Source: Symsagittifera roscoffensis (Eukaryota; Xenacoelomorpha; Acoela; Convolutidae). From it: DNA of 64,000 nt. Positions 1 to 11,100 of the stretch are shown piece by piece. The first letter of the stretch is position 1. Each line of letters opens with the position of its first letter. The notes beneath the pieces were generated by a model, which saw only the letters and a program-made list of their open reading frames with translations, was not told where the DNA came from and searched no databases. Where the stretch lies: assembly GCF_963678635.1 (NCBI RefSeq), contig NC_087065.1, positions 74,657,345-74,721,344 of the forward strand, written 5' to 3'. The translations under genes were made by a program, and so were the position numbers.

Positions 1-494
1 AACACTGTTAGTTCTTACTCTTTTTGTGAGTGTTATACTGTTCCCCGGGTCCTTTTGTTGCGGCAAGATGGGTTGAGGAGGGAGTATATCATTTCGATAG
101 GTTGATATCTCACTGCTCTCTAACGTATTTGGCGCTTTCTGCTTAAGTAAACTTAAACGTACTTACATGGGGATCGATATGAAATCGAGGGTTGGAGAAC
201 AGAAAATCAATCTTTAAGGTTCGCGTAGAATTAGAACACAAGTAGATCGTTAGATACTTTTTAGGGCGGACTGTTTTAAGTGTTTTTATAGTCTCCGGTC
301 GAGTAAGAGGTAGGGTTCAAGTGAAGATTGATTAACCGAAGTTCTTCACTGTTTAACTTAATTAAAATGGTCAGTATTTAGGAAGTTTCAGTTAGTCCTG
401 GGTCATTTGGAAAAGTTGGAGAGTGAATTGACGTTTTACGTCGTTAGACACTTGTGTTGAAATGGTAGGTTTGAATTTGAATGGAAAAATTTAA

Positions 495-800
495 GAGATC
501 CAAGAGAAGCCTTGATGATCTGGTTTTAAGACAGATATGATTAAGAGATTTTATATTAAAGATCCAATGAGGAGCCTTGATGATCTGATTTAGGTTTTAA
601 AATTGAAGGTTTAAGAATTAAAGTTGAAAATCAAGGAAAGGCCTCGATGCTTATATGTTTGAAATAACTTAAAAATGGTTGAAAATCCAAGAAAGTTCTT
701 GATGATCATGATCTTGTTTTTGATTAATTTAGTATTGAAATTCTTTTGATTGTTTTCGGGAAGAATTACAAGAAAGATGATGATCCTCAAGAAGGAAGCA
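495..800. repeat. Diverged tandem repeat, ~60-70 bp period
   Basis: The phrase 'atccaag(a)agccttgatgatctg' recurs in degenerate form near 497, 559, 630 and 685, with a last eroded trace near 780. Spacing is about 55-70 bases and the text between the phrases is A/T-rich filler. It looks like an old minisatellite-type array with no coding content. Confidence 0.5.
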
Positions 801-1177
801 TCATCAAACTATCAAAAATTTTTGTTTTTTATCTTATATTTGTCTGTATATGTGTATTTGTTATTGAATTTATAAATTTTACATAATTTTTTTAAGAAAA
901 ATTACTGCAGATTTTAAGTTGAAGGTAAGCAAAATTTTTTGTCGACGTCTTGTTGTTTTACAAGTATATTTTAATTTATTGTATATTAATGAAAATATAT
1001 CGCTAAGTTAAAATTACGGCTCTTATTTGATGCAGTTTATATTATAGTTAAATAGTAATTTTAGGTGCACAAATTTTGTCGTCGTTGTCTGCTTTTTGGC
1101 TTTGCGTTGCAGGTATTTGGTTTATCGTCTTTGTTGTGATCTAGTTTCGTTTTTAGTTTTGACTCGGCTGGGTTAGA

Positions 1178-1225
1178 CTTATTGAGAAATAAGCTATTTT
1201 TTTTATTACCTTATTTCTCAATAAG
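1178..1225. repeat. Short perfect hairpin
   Basis: The 16-base arms cttattgagaaataag (1178-1193) and cttatttctcaataag (1210-1225) are exact reverse complements around a T-rich 16-base loop. Outside the arms, 'tagact' and 'aagtcta' continue the symmetry imperfectly. It may be the core of a small foldback element; no flanking duplication was resolved. Confidence 0.6.
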
Positions 1226-1689
1226 TGGAATTAATAAGTCTAATTCTATTTTTGATTTGTTGCGTCATTTCTTCGTTTTTTTCTAAATCTAAGTTTTTTC
1301 TAAATCTAAATTAGTATAGGTCTGGTCGAGCCTCTTTGCTCGCGCCAGATGAGTTTAGCTTCGAAGTGTCCTTCTTATAGAGTAATTTTGGATAAGGTAC
1401 ACCGTCTGTTCGTCACGCTATCTTATTTTCGGCCGGATAGATTCGTGCATCTTCATAGTCTTATACCGATCCTAATCCTACTCTTATGTGTCCTAGTTTT
1501 AATAGATCTAGTATATACTGGTATTCTTGCGAGGTTAGAGGAGAAAAAGAGGCAAATGATTACTAAGTTGAATTATATTTTCTCTGGCTGAAGCTATGAA
1601 TAGTTTCAATTTTACAAATTATCATAAGTTTTAGTATTGGATCATGATTGGTTAGTTCTAAATATTTTACAGTGATAAATATTTAAGTA

Positions 1690-1930
1690 TATAATAAATA
1701 CTCGTTTGAATTGTTTCCAATAGAAATGTTTTTCCATGAAAGTTGCAGAAACCATCCTATAAGCCAGCTTCACTATTTTTGAACTGGCTTCGCAGCACTT
1801 GCTTGAAAATTTCACGTTTTTATAACAGGATTTTTTGTTTCTGCGAATCGCAGAGGATCTATCAAAGGCAGTGGAATCTGACTCAGGATATTCCGTATTT
1901 ATTGCGAATTAGGTACGTTTTCATAAGGAA
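1690..1930 (+). repeat. Dispersed repeat, copy 1 (with 11690-11815)
   Basis: The stretch around 'tttctgcgaatcgcagagga' (near 1836), followed by 'tatcaaaggcagtgg' and 'gatattccgt', matches 11725-11800 closely; the preceding 'gtttccaatagaa' is also shared. The core contains a small palindrome (tgcgaatcgca). The two copies sit just upstream and just downstream of the UBXN6 exons. Confidence 0.6.
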
Positions 1931-2054
1931 TTCGGTTTTTGAAGTGTACTGCGTTTCTGGGGTTCATTGATCGGTTTTACTTGTTAGACCATTTCGCCAA
2001 TATTTTTCGACTAGATGATGTGAACCTTTTTTAATGAGGTGATGTTTGTTTCAG

Positions 2055-2152
2055 CAAATGAGCGACGCGCCTTCTGTTGTTAGCGTGACCATGTTTCTTT
2101 CGTGCAATAGAAATCCTGAAAAACTGGCAGCTGGCAAAGACATTTTCATCAG
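2055..2152 (+). CDS. UBXN6: UBXN6 exon a (PUB domain, start)
   Basis: The acceptor is tgtttcag before 2055 and the donor is ATCAG|gtaatt after 2152. The frame is phase 0 at the start and two bases are left at the end. It encodes QMSDAPSVVSVTMFLSCNRN and then PEKLAAGKDIFI, aligning with the beginning of the human UBXN6 PUB domain. The ATG at 2058 directly follows the acceptor and could only serve as a start in a shortened isoform. Confidence 0.85.
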
Positions 2153-5100
2153 GTAATTTTGACTCTCAATTTCTCAAAAGCGCCAGCTGTACAAACTACA
2201 GAATATGCCTGACCAGAAACAATATATGCGCCTTAATGACAGTTGCTTTGTTATAGAGTGTTCAGTAATTTAATCAAAAATGCATCAGACGAAAAATTTC
2301 AAAAGCTCAAGTGTTCAACCAACGCCTATAAGGTAAGAATTTCAAAAAGTCTGGTTTAAAACTCAATTCAGATTAATTGATGAATGCGATGCTACTTACT
2401 TCATTAGGATAAAATCCAACCAATGCTTGGTCACGAAGAGCTCCTGCAAGCAGCCGGGTTCTCTCTACAAAACATTCCTACAAATGAGCCAGGTGTGTAT
2501 CGGTCAGTGCCAATAAGATCACAGTTCACTCGAACCAGAAACAATGACGACTATCAATGCTATTGAAATGCGGCTACTGCCAGTAGCGGAGTTAGGGGGG
2601 TGGGGGGACGCCCCCCTCAGGTATTTGACCCCCTGCCGACCCAAAGGGTCCCCCTTGCGCTATTTTGAGATATCCATTTTTGGCTGACTGACCGTAAAAT
2701 TTTTCTAAAGGCGCGTTCGGCGCCAATCTATACTAATTTTCAGGGGGGAGCACGCGCCAAAAAAACTTGATTCTTTATGACAATTAAACAAACCTCAAAA
2801 AATATAAAATCAAGCAGAAAAGATCTAGGGAAAAAAATATGAGATTAAACTGAGAGTCCGTTTTAACTGTAGAAGCAGGATGGCGCAGCGGAAGCGTGCT
2901 GGGCCCATAACCCAGAGGTCGGTAGATCGAAACTACCTCCTGCTAAAAGAGACTCTTGATGTGCAGAGTTTTGGTCGATATTTTCCAAAAAGTGCCTAAA
3001 AACACCTTTTTTTCAAAAATTTGCCTGCTGCGCAGAAAATTTAGTCAAATCAAATTAGGGTCTTTATAGTGTTTTGGGAGAGCTCAGATCATCAATTTGG
3101 TCGACCTAAGAAAAAAGGTCGACAAAATTTTTCTAAAAATCTGCCCTCCCCTTGAGAAATTCCTAGATCCGCGCCTGGCTCCTGCTATAATTGATCAAGA
3201 ACGTAGTTCCTTCAAACATCAGAAATTGATGCAGCATTTATGTATTCTTGATCATGCATTTTTAAGATTGGATGAACGTAGTTCAGACTTTTATATAGCT
3301 CGTGATAGCTTTTTTAAAACAATTTTCTTTCAGTATGAGCATAAGGGCTCGTGCGCGATCCTTGTGAGTTAGATATTGTATACGTATAATTTCTAACTTA
3401 ATAGTTCAAACTCAATTCAAGTATTCAATTGCTCTAATAACTACACAAGTGCATTCATACATATTGATTCATTTACGAATGCATTAAGGTATCTAGTTAG
3501 GATTTGAATTATCTGGACAAAACGAATAAAATTGAAATTTAAACCGCGTTTTTCTTAATTGGGTTGACATGAGAGAAAATATGAAGAAGACAAATCTTGC
3601 TGAAAATTTCAACAAAGTTAATATGGTGCAATTTATTTGGCGAAATTCAAGCCCAAAATTTTACCCCAAAAACGACCTTTTCGGCTTTTTTAGTCAATCA
3701 AAAATTACGCAACAACTACACAGTCGATTACTGACATATTTATATTAAAATGAATCTCTTGCGTAGTCCAAAAAACTTGAGAAAGCTATAATCTCCAAAA
3801 ATTGGCGCAAAACGTCTTAAATTTGTTTTAAAGATAAAAATCGGTCCTTTGTATAGTAAAACTGATATTTTTTGACTATCAAACGAAAATAAATTTAGTT
3901 ATACTAAACTGAGACGATTATACCCTTTTGAAAATGGTTGTTTTCAGGGTACAACTTTGGGCTCGATTTTCACTTAATAAATTGCACCATATCAAATCTG
4001 CTGAAATTCTAAGCAAGTTGTCTCTTCGTCATTTGTTGTCTAAAGTCAACGCAATTTAAGAAAAACGCGTGTTAATTTTGAAGTTTAATTCGTTTTCTGG
4101 ATAATTTAAATCAGCACTAAATATGTTTTTATTTTGAGTGCAATTCAAATTCATTCACTAAAAGGCAGGCAAAATTCGCTCTCCAATTGCGAAAGAGGAA
4201 ATTGTGCAAGATACGTGATCGATTTCTTGTTTCGAAAGTGAAATTTAATTTCTTGATTTTCCAGCGGAGTATATAACTTCACCTGACACTGCAGATTTCT
4301 CAAATGGAGTTGATTTTTATCAAAAAAGTGCCAATCATAAATTGTTTTTGAAATTTAAAGATCTCAAAGTCTTTATACTTTTTCCTTGAGGTCGACACAC
4401 AAGTCAGTGTTTTTTTCTGTTTCTTTGCCTTCATTGACAGCAAGGATGTAGCAACTGATCACTTGAATTTTTTAAAAGTTGTTAATAATTGCGCTTTCCT
4501 GATACCAAGAGAGACAATTAGTCATAGTTGTTTGTTTGTTTGTTTACAACTGAAAGTTTGTTTTCAGTCACCTCTATCGTTTATCAGTTTTTGAAAATCG
4601 GAAATTTGTCGGTGTGGTCAACATATCTGCGTCGGTTTTCAGTCTGAAAAACGAAATAAGATTTCACAAGAAGTCATGGAGTTTTTTTCATGATTGATCA
4701 ATAATAAAGCAAACGCTTTGTAATATAATACGAGTGATTTTTTCTTTACATCCCAACCCGCCCGTTTTTGAGTTCAAATTTTTAAAGTGTCAAGGCGCGA
4801 AGTGAAGTCACTTATTAAAGTCATGTTGTTTTTCAGGAAAAAAGATTTTGCGACTTAAGTTTTGGTTTAAGTTTAATCAGTTCAATTTCCTTTGCATAAA
4901 GGAAGTTACATTACGCTCTGCAATAATAAAGATCTTGTAGCGCGACAATAATTTGAGTGACTTTTTTCTTAAAGCGGATATCAGATTTTATATTTCCCAG
5001 CTGATTAAAAATATATATTGACCAAAATATCTATGTTCAATTTCACCTGATGTGTTGTTCAAATTTGGTGATACATTATTACCATGTGTTTTGTCAGTTC

Positions 5101-8100
5101 CATGACATTCTACCCTAATCCAATCTACCCTGTGCTAATCTACCATATTCCATTCTACCCTATATTGAAAGCAATTGAAACTTACCCCATCCTCTTGAAG
5201 AATCCGAAACAGAATATTTCCGAACAAATCAAAGAACCATTAATTGTGATCAAAGAATAATTACCGCACGCGCACAAAATATCAAAGCAACGTAAAATTT
5301 GTTTGTTCAAAAATGAAATGAGCTCAAAGCATGAGCGAACAGAAATTTCAAACAATTTTGCGATGGAAATGCGTTGCAGCTATTTCATAAACGAGCAAAA
5401 GTCATATCACACCAATTCGACATAGCTTAGCGGATAATGCATGTTTTGAAATCGAAAGATCAACACACCAAGGAGACAAATTTTGAATGAAATTCGAAAA
5501 TTACTAAATGTTTGACTAGTTGATCACAAGTAGAGAGGTAGACCCCCCCAGGCCAAGGCGGTACTGGTAGGCGGGGTGAGAGAGAAAAGTAAAATTCTTT
5601 TGATATTGGCCTCTATCTTTTGCCAAAAACTCAGCCCTCTCAGCCCTTATGTTAAAATATGTTAAAATAGAGTCTTTGTTGAAAATGATGCAAATGTTCT
5701 TGCAACATCTCATGTAGTTCTCACTGTACTTCTTGCGACTGGGGTTGTTGTTTCCCACCACTCCTTTGATTATATTGAATTTTTGATTGGAAGCATCTAA
5801 TTTGATGCAGGTGCGTGCGTTGGGAGTATGAGGCTACCTCATCAGGTTTTTCAGTGATGTTGTCGTCGAGTTCAAATTTGTCAGACTTTTTCGATCTCCT
5901 CATAAACCATGTCGAAAGCGGCAGTAACCATCTCAACTGGTACAAAACTTATAGCTGGAATTAGCCGCAACGACAAATTGAGTTCGGGAATAGTTTCAAA
6001 CAGTCTTTTTAGGCCACTTCGTTTATTTTACGGTTGAACGCTTGACATAAATGAAAATAGCAGCCTTTAAGCAACGATCCAGTATGATGACTAGCGAAAG
6101 CATTTAGTGCTGCACGTTCAAAATCGATGAGAATGCGGTGAGGCTCGGTGTTTTTGGTGATGGCTGATGAGCCCTTCAGTAGCTTTCTGTATATATGCTC
6201 TTTTGTTTGGCTGTGCATAAATGCAGGGGAGGGGGGTGGTAAAATCCAGCGAGTTGAATGTGGATGGTGTAAAGTTGATAGAATTGAATAGGGCGAACTT
6301 TGAATGTTCTGTCACACAGCCAAACATCTTGATGTTTTATCAAATTCTGGATATTTTCGCGATCTTCAAAAATCAGCACTCTTTCTGGATCTTCAATACC
6401 GCTATCGAAGACGCAAAAATCCTCGTGTTCCTTCGGGATCTCAAAATGTCTGTCGACACTTGGAAGCACTGTGGCTCTCTCATTTGCCTTCTGTCGATTG
6501 AGGGCCCGATTAGTCGCCCACCGGTAAGGAAGAGCTAATTGAACGGCCTTTTTCTTCGGACACAGACTGCAGGCAGTTTGCTATAATGATGTTATTGACT
6601 GGTACTTTCTGAATTTTTTTGTCTCTTTCCATTTTCTGCACGAGAAGCCTTGCATCTCAATTAACCAGGAAAAATTTCGTGAGTGTTCATTTCTACAGAA
6701 AAAAAAAATCATTATTTCGGGTTATTGATGTCGTTTTGCTTTAATGGGGCCCCCACCTTGAGCACTTCTAGTGAATGTTTCCATTCTTTGTTTCCTGTTT
6801 TTTTGGTAAACTCGTGGCCATCGATTACAAGCGTTCTCCGATTCTGCTGGGACAGGCCCCAAGAAGTTTGACTCATTTTGGTAGTTTTTTTTCCAAGGAA
6901 AATTGATATAATGAGTTAGTATATGTTTCATGATTGTACGTGATATTCAAAATTGGGAATTAAAATCGGTTAGTTGAGACAAATTTGAGATTTTGAGGCT
7001 AAATTGCGATTGAGTCTTATGAACAATGTCCTTAAGTGAAAGACTCAAATTGAGTCCAAAAATTTGCACTCAAATGAATTAACACGTGCTTTTATCTTTC
7101 CGATTCTAATTAGCACTCTGAAAGATTACATTAATGATGCGGCAAATCGTCACAGGGTAACTTGGTATATAAGGCAGATAAGTATAGGGTAAATTGGTAT
7201 AGGGTAGATTGTCCTGTCACCGTTTTATTCGCATTATTAAAGTACATTAACTGCTGTGTGGTATTTAATAACAAACAAGGCGATATGGCTGGCGCAGTGA
7301 AGATACATTACTTCCATTTTAGAGCTCTGAGTTTTGAACATCTTGGGTAAATTGTTTTTTTTAAGGCTCATTGTTTCCATGCTTTTTGCGTATTGTCATA
7401 TTTTGAAGCTCCGTTTTGTCGTTTTTTTTTTATAATTTACGTTTCCGAGTGCGGCTTCGCATCTCTGTGAATCAATTTCCTTAAGTTGAGTTCAAACTCA
7501 TTTGCTAAATGGAAAACAAACTGTGCTTTCCAATAAGAAAAATTAATCGTGCGAGAAAACTATTCGGCTTTCATGAACTAAATTGTTCTGTAAAAAAAGC
7601 ACTTATTTCTTTATCAAATTTTGGACCGATCTATCATTTTTACTGCAACTCAAATTGCGTGAGACACGATGGTTGTCACTTTGCAGTTTTTAGTGTGAAT
7701 GAACGCAATGAAAACTTTTATGTAGTTTGTATTGATTCTTAGATCGATGATTATGTAGGTCGTGTTGATTTGTGATTTCGTTTTAAGCTTAATTTGAATT
7801 CTTTTGTGCCAAAATTTCAGTCTCGAACAAACCTGACTGATTTTCAGTTTCAATGAACTTAGGTATTGCGTATTACCAGCGGAATAAAAGACTATACGCA
7901 GCGATGAACGTAGCGAAGACTCAAAAAGTCGTTTACGCTTTTTTCGCGGTTTGATCCTTGATTTTTTTCCAAGTTCACTTTGTTTCTCTTTTCGAAAGAA
8001 AGGCAAACTCCTCTATGGAACAGCAAAAGTATTAAAGTCACGAAAAACGTGATCGACTTTTAGTTTGGAAAGTGGATATAAATTTCCAGATTTCCTAGCG

Positions 8101-11100
8101 GAATAAAAAGCTTACTACCTATTGATCCAGTTTTCTCAAATTGGTTTAATTTTATCAAAAAAGTGTCAATGAACGTCAACGAGCTCTAAGGCCATTTTTT
8201 CTTCGAAATTCGAAAGCTTGGGTTTTTTTTTCAAAAAAAAAGATTAGTATTTTTTCCATTTCATGGCGATCTTGACTCTTTTTGCGATCATGAATCGTTG
8301 TGGAAATTAGTATTTTATATTTTTAATATTGTTTTTCTATTTAAGTGTCATTAAAAAATTCGCGTTTTGTATCGTTTATTTTTTGTTTTTTTTTTTTCGC
8401 ATAATTTCTCACATAATTTTCTGTTAACTTAGCTGTTATCTGTGGTTCTTCAATTAGTGAATTTAATTGCCGACATGCTTTAGACACGAGTGAACGTGCT
8501 TGGGTTAACTGTGAGCCAAATGTAGAGTTGCTGGAGAACTTGGTGACCATGTTAAACGAGGGACAGGCGATGAAGCCTAGTTTGGACAGACAGGCGAAAC
8601 TGCTTCACCCCAAGGACATCCTGTCTGTGGGGCCTATCTACTACCCTGACGACTTCTACAATCTAAGCAAGGAGGAAATAGCCCGAGAACATCAGATCAG
8701 GTAAGAAGCGGGAATTGGGGGTGGGGGGGGGGGGTATAGCGACTTGAAGGCGTGCCGCTTAGCATGCGCTATTATAATAATAACTTACTTTGATGTGGCA
8801 CGCATCAGCTCCTGTTGTAGTTGCAAATGTGAGAAAACTTACTTAATTCTAATTGAGCTAATAGCCGTATGCTAAGCGGCACCCATGCTAGTAGGCGAGT
8901 CCCCGGAGGAGGGAGAGGGAGGTATGGAGGAAGGAAGAATTGTTTTAGATTCTGATTGAGGACATGGGGGGTAAGTGCCCTTATGCTCATGTTTAGTGGG
9001 TTCTGGGCTTATTTAATCGTACACAATAAACTGAATGCTCAGCTGAGACGCCTCTTAATGGCTCTGTGCTCTGACCCTTGACGTTATCCGAGATCGGATT
9101 TAGTTTTTTTTTCACACAAAAGTTTTTTTAGTTAATTTTTTGTTGGTTATTTTTTTAAGTGTAAAAGAATTTTCACTAATATACATCTTGATGATTTTTT
9201 TGTTTTTATTTTAAGGAAAAGCTTTAACATTTGCTCACGCCATTTGATTTATAATTTCTTTTTAAGTTCACTGTTTTCTCCTTCGGTAAAAGGAAGGCAA
9301 ACTCCCCTATCGAACAGCACAAGTAATAAGTTCTCTAAAATTGTGAATGACTTCTAGTGGATGTCTTTGAATGGACTTTTTTTCTGAATTTCCAACGGAA
9401 TAAAAAAACTGCCGAATAATACAGTTTTCTCTACGTGGGATAACTTAACGATAGAAAAGCTAATAATAAACAGTATTTGAAATTCGAAGATCTTCAACTT
9501 GTTTTTTTTTCTTCGAATTTTGAATCAACTGTTTTTTCGGTTTCTTGTTTTACATTTTTCCATTGCTCTTAATTTTGTTGGCTGATGGTTTTTTCTACTG
9601 GTTATTTATTTTTATCGCTCTTGTCATGAAAAAATTATTCAAACTGGCATGGCTTCTTTAATCTCTAACATTGAGCGCAAATTTTAATTTTTTGCTGGAT
9701 GGATATAAAAAAGTTCTGGAAAAGGCACGTTTTTGTTTAATATATTTTTTAAATGTTCTTTGAAAAATTTTATGACTTTTTAGGGCAGACGCTTGGTGGA
9801 TTCTAGGATCCCGTTGTATGTCCTCTCCAAGTCTCATTATACGATGCTATATATCCTTACTTAACATTTATTGGAGAAATAAATTCTTTCCTTCTTTCTT
9901 TTATAGAGTTCGAAAGTTGGAAACCCATCGCCGCTGCCTGATAGCTATCATAGTTGTGTTCTAGTGAAGTAAATACACTATGTTCCATGAATTTGCATGC
10001 TTTTTTTCTTTGAGTGCCAGTGAACAAAGTGAAGACACTTATTTAAGTCCTCGTGTGGTTATTTTTCAGGTGGTTATGAAAAGTCTTGCAAGTTGTTCAC
10101 CCTCAAATAGTTTTTTTGCCGTTTGAAGTTTGATAGGTTCAAAGTAGGTTTCAACGTTTTAACGTGATGCATTTTTTCGTGGAAAATTGAAAAATGTTTG
10201 TGGTATCATTAATCATTGAGACTTCAAACTTTCTGTTAGCAATCTTCTTTTTTTTGTAACTCTATCCTTAACCCTCGATAAGATTAGAAGTTTGTCTGCG
10301 AAAGTGAATCTAGATCTTGTATAAAAATAGTGTTTGTTTGTTTGTTTGTAAAAATTAGGCGTGAGCGGGCGGAGAAAGAGCTGCAGCTGCGCACTAAGGC
10401 CATGCGAGAGAGGGATGCACAGCAAGAGGTGCGCAAGTACAACTACACTCTCATCCGAATTAGACTGCCGAACAACATCATCCTACAAGCAGTTTTCAGA
10501 GTAAGAACAAACAACACCTCATGCTAACTACTACCTCCCCACCCCACCCCCCCCCCCCCCGTTTTAATCCCCCAGGTTTATCATGAACCCATCAGTCCTC
10601 CTCCGCCAGTGTTGATTGATTTGGAGACATAAGCTGAAACACGAAAGCTTAATGGCACGAAATAATGACACCATACTATGTCGCTGGTGTAAGAGAAAAT
10701 TTAATGAAACTCAGAACCATTCGTTTCTCAGAAGAAACTAATCAGATCAGTATTGCTTTCCGACCGTTGGTTTTTCTTTAAAAGGTTTTGCAAATGCATT
10801 ACTGACAAAGAAAACCTCCACACTATTTTGTTCGAAGATACTATACTTTTCGGTAAAACAAAATCTTGGTGCCATGGTAAGTTGAATTTTCTTCGATTGT
10901 GGAGTACTGGAAATAAAACAAAAATGAAAACACGAGTTGAACGACAGCTCCTGTTTGCAGCTACTAACAACAACAACAACTTTTTTGCTTCTGCTCTTAG
11001 GCGTTCGAGAAGTTCGGCGATGTGGTGTCCTATCTGAGGTCTAATCTGGCCTACGATTGTGTTCCTTTCTCTCTTTTGGACGCCACTGGGCAGTCTTTTG

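Larger units (their letters stand above)
1..2054. other. Region upstream of the first recognised UBXN6 exon
   Basis: I see no exon here that I can assign to UBXN6, although the first recognised exon (2055) begins in mid-protein at a splice acceptor, so upstream coding exons must exist. The stretch is AT-rich. It holds a diverged tandem repeat (about 495-800), a small hairpin (1178-1225) and one copy of a dispersed repeat (about 1690-1930). The missing part of the protein, roughly the first third of the family, is probably encoded before the window. Confidence 0.4.
5104..7213 (-). mobile_element. Degenerate MULE (Mutator-like) transposon
   Basis: A transposase remnant on the minus strand (5516-6540) lies between inverted terminal blocks at 5107-5166 and 7151-7210. 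Each block consists of four 15-bp degenerate repeats of the type aatctaccctaatcc (left) or its complement (right). The outermost bases also match, gacattctacc against gacaatctacc read inward from the other end. No target duplication is clear, in keeping with an old insertion. It lies wholly within the UBXN6 intron between exons c and d. Confidence 0.65.

Noticed and set aside
1349-1396. Short frame (MSLASKCPSYRVILDK) before a gtacac donor, as a missing upstream UBXN6 exon
   Set aside because: The phase would fit exon a and 'KCP' recalls the family's 'TCPLTG' motif, but the similarity is too short and the acceptor (gcgccag) is weak.
2493-2566. Read-through of UBXN6 exon c to TGA at 2566 as the gene end
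   Set aside because: Conserved UBX exons follow at 8433-11556 in matching phase, so this is intronic. It could matter only if the intron is retained.
5107-5166. Telomere-like CCCTAA-containing repeat
   Set aside because: The period is 15 bp, the block is mirrored at 7151-7210, and it frames a MULE transposase remnant, so it is a transposon end rather than a telomeric insertion.
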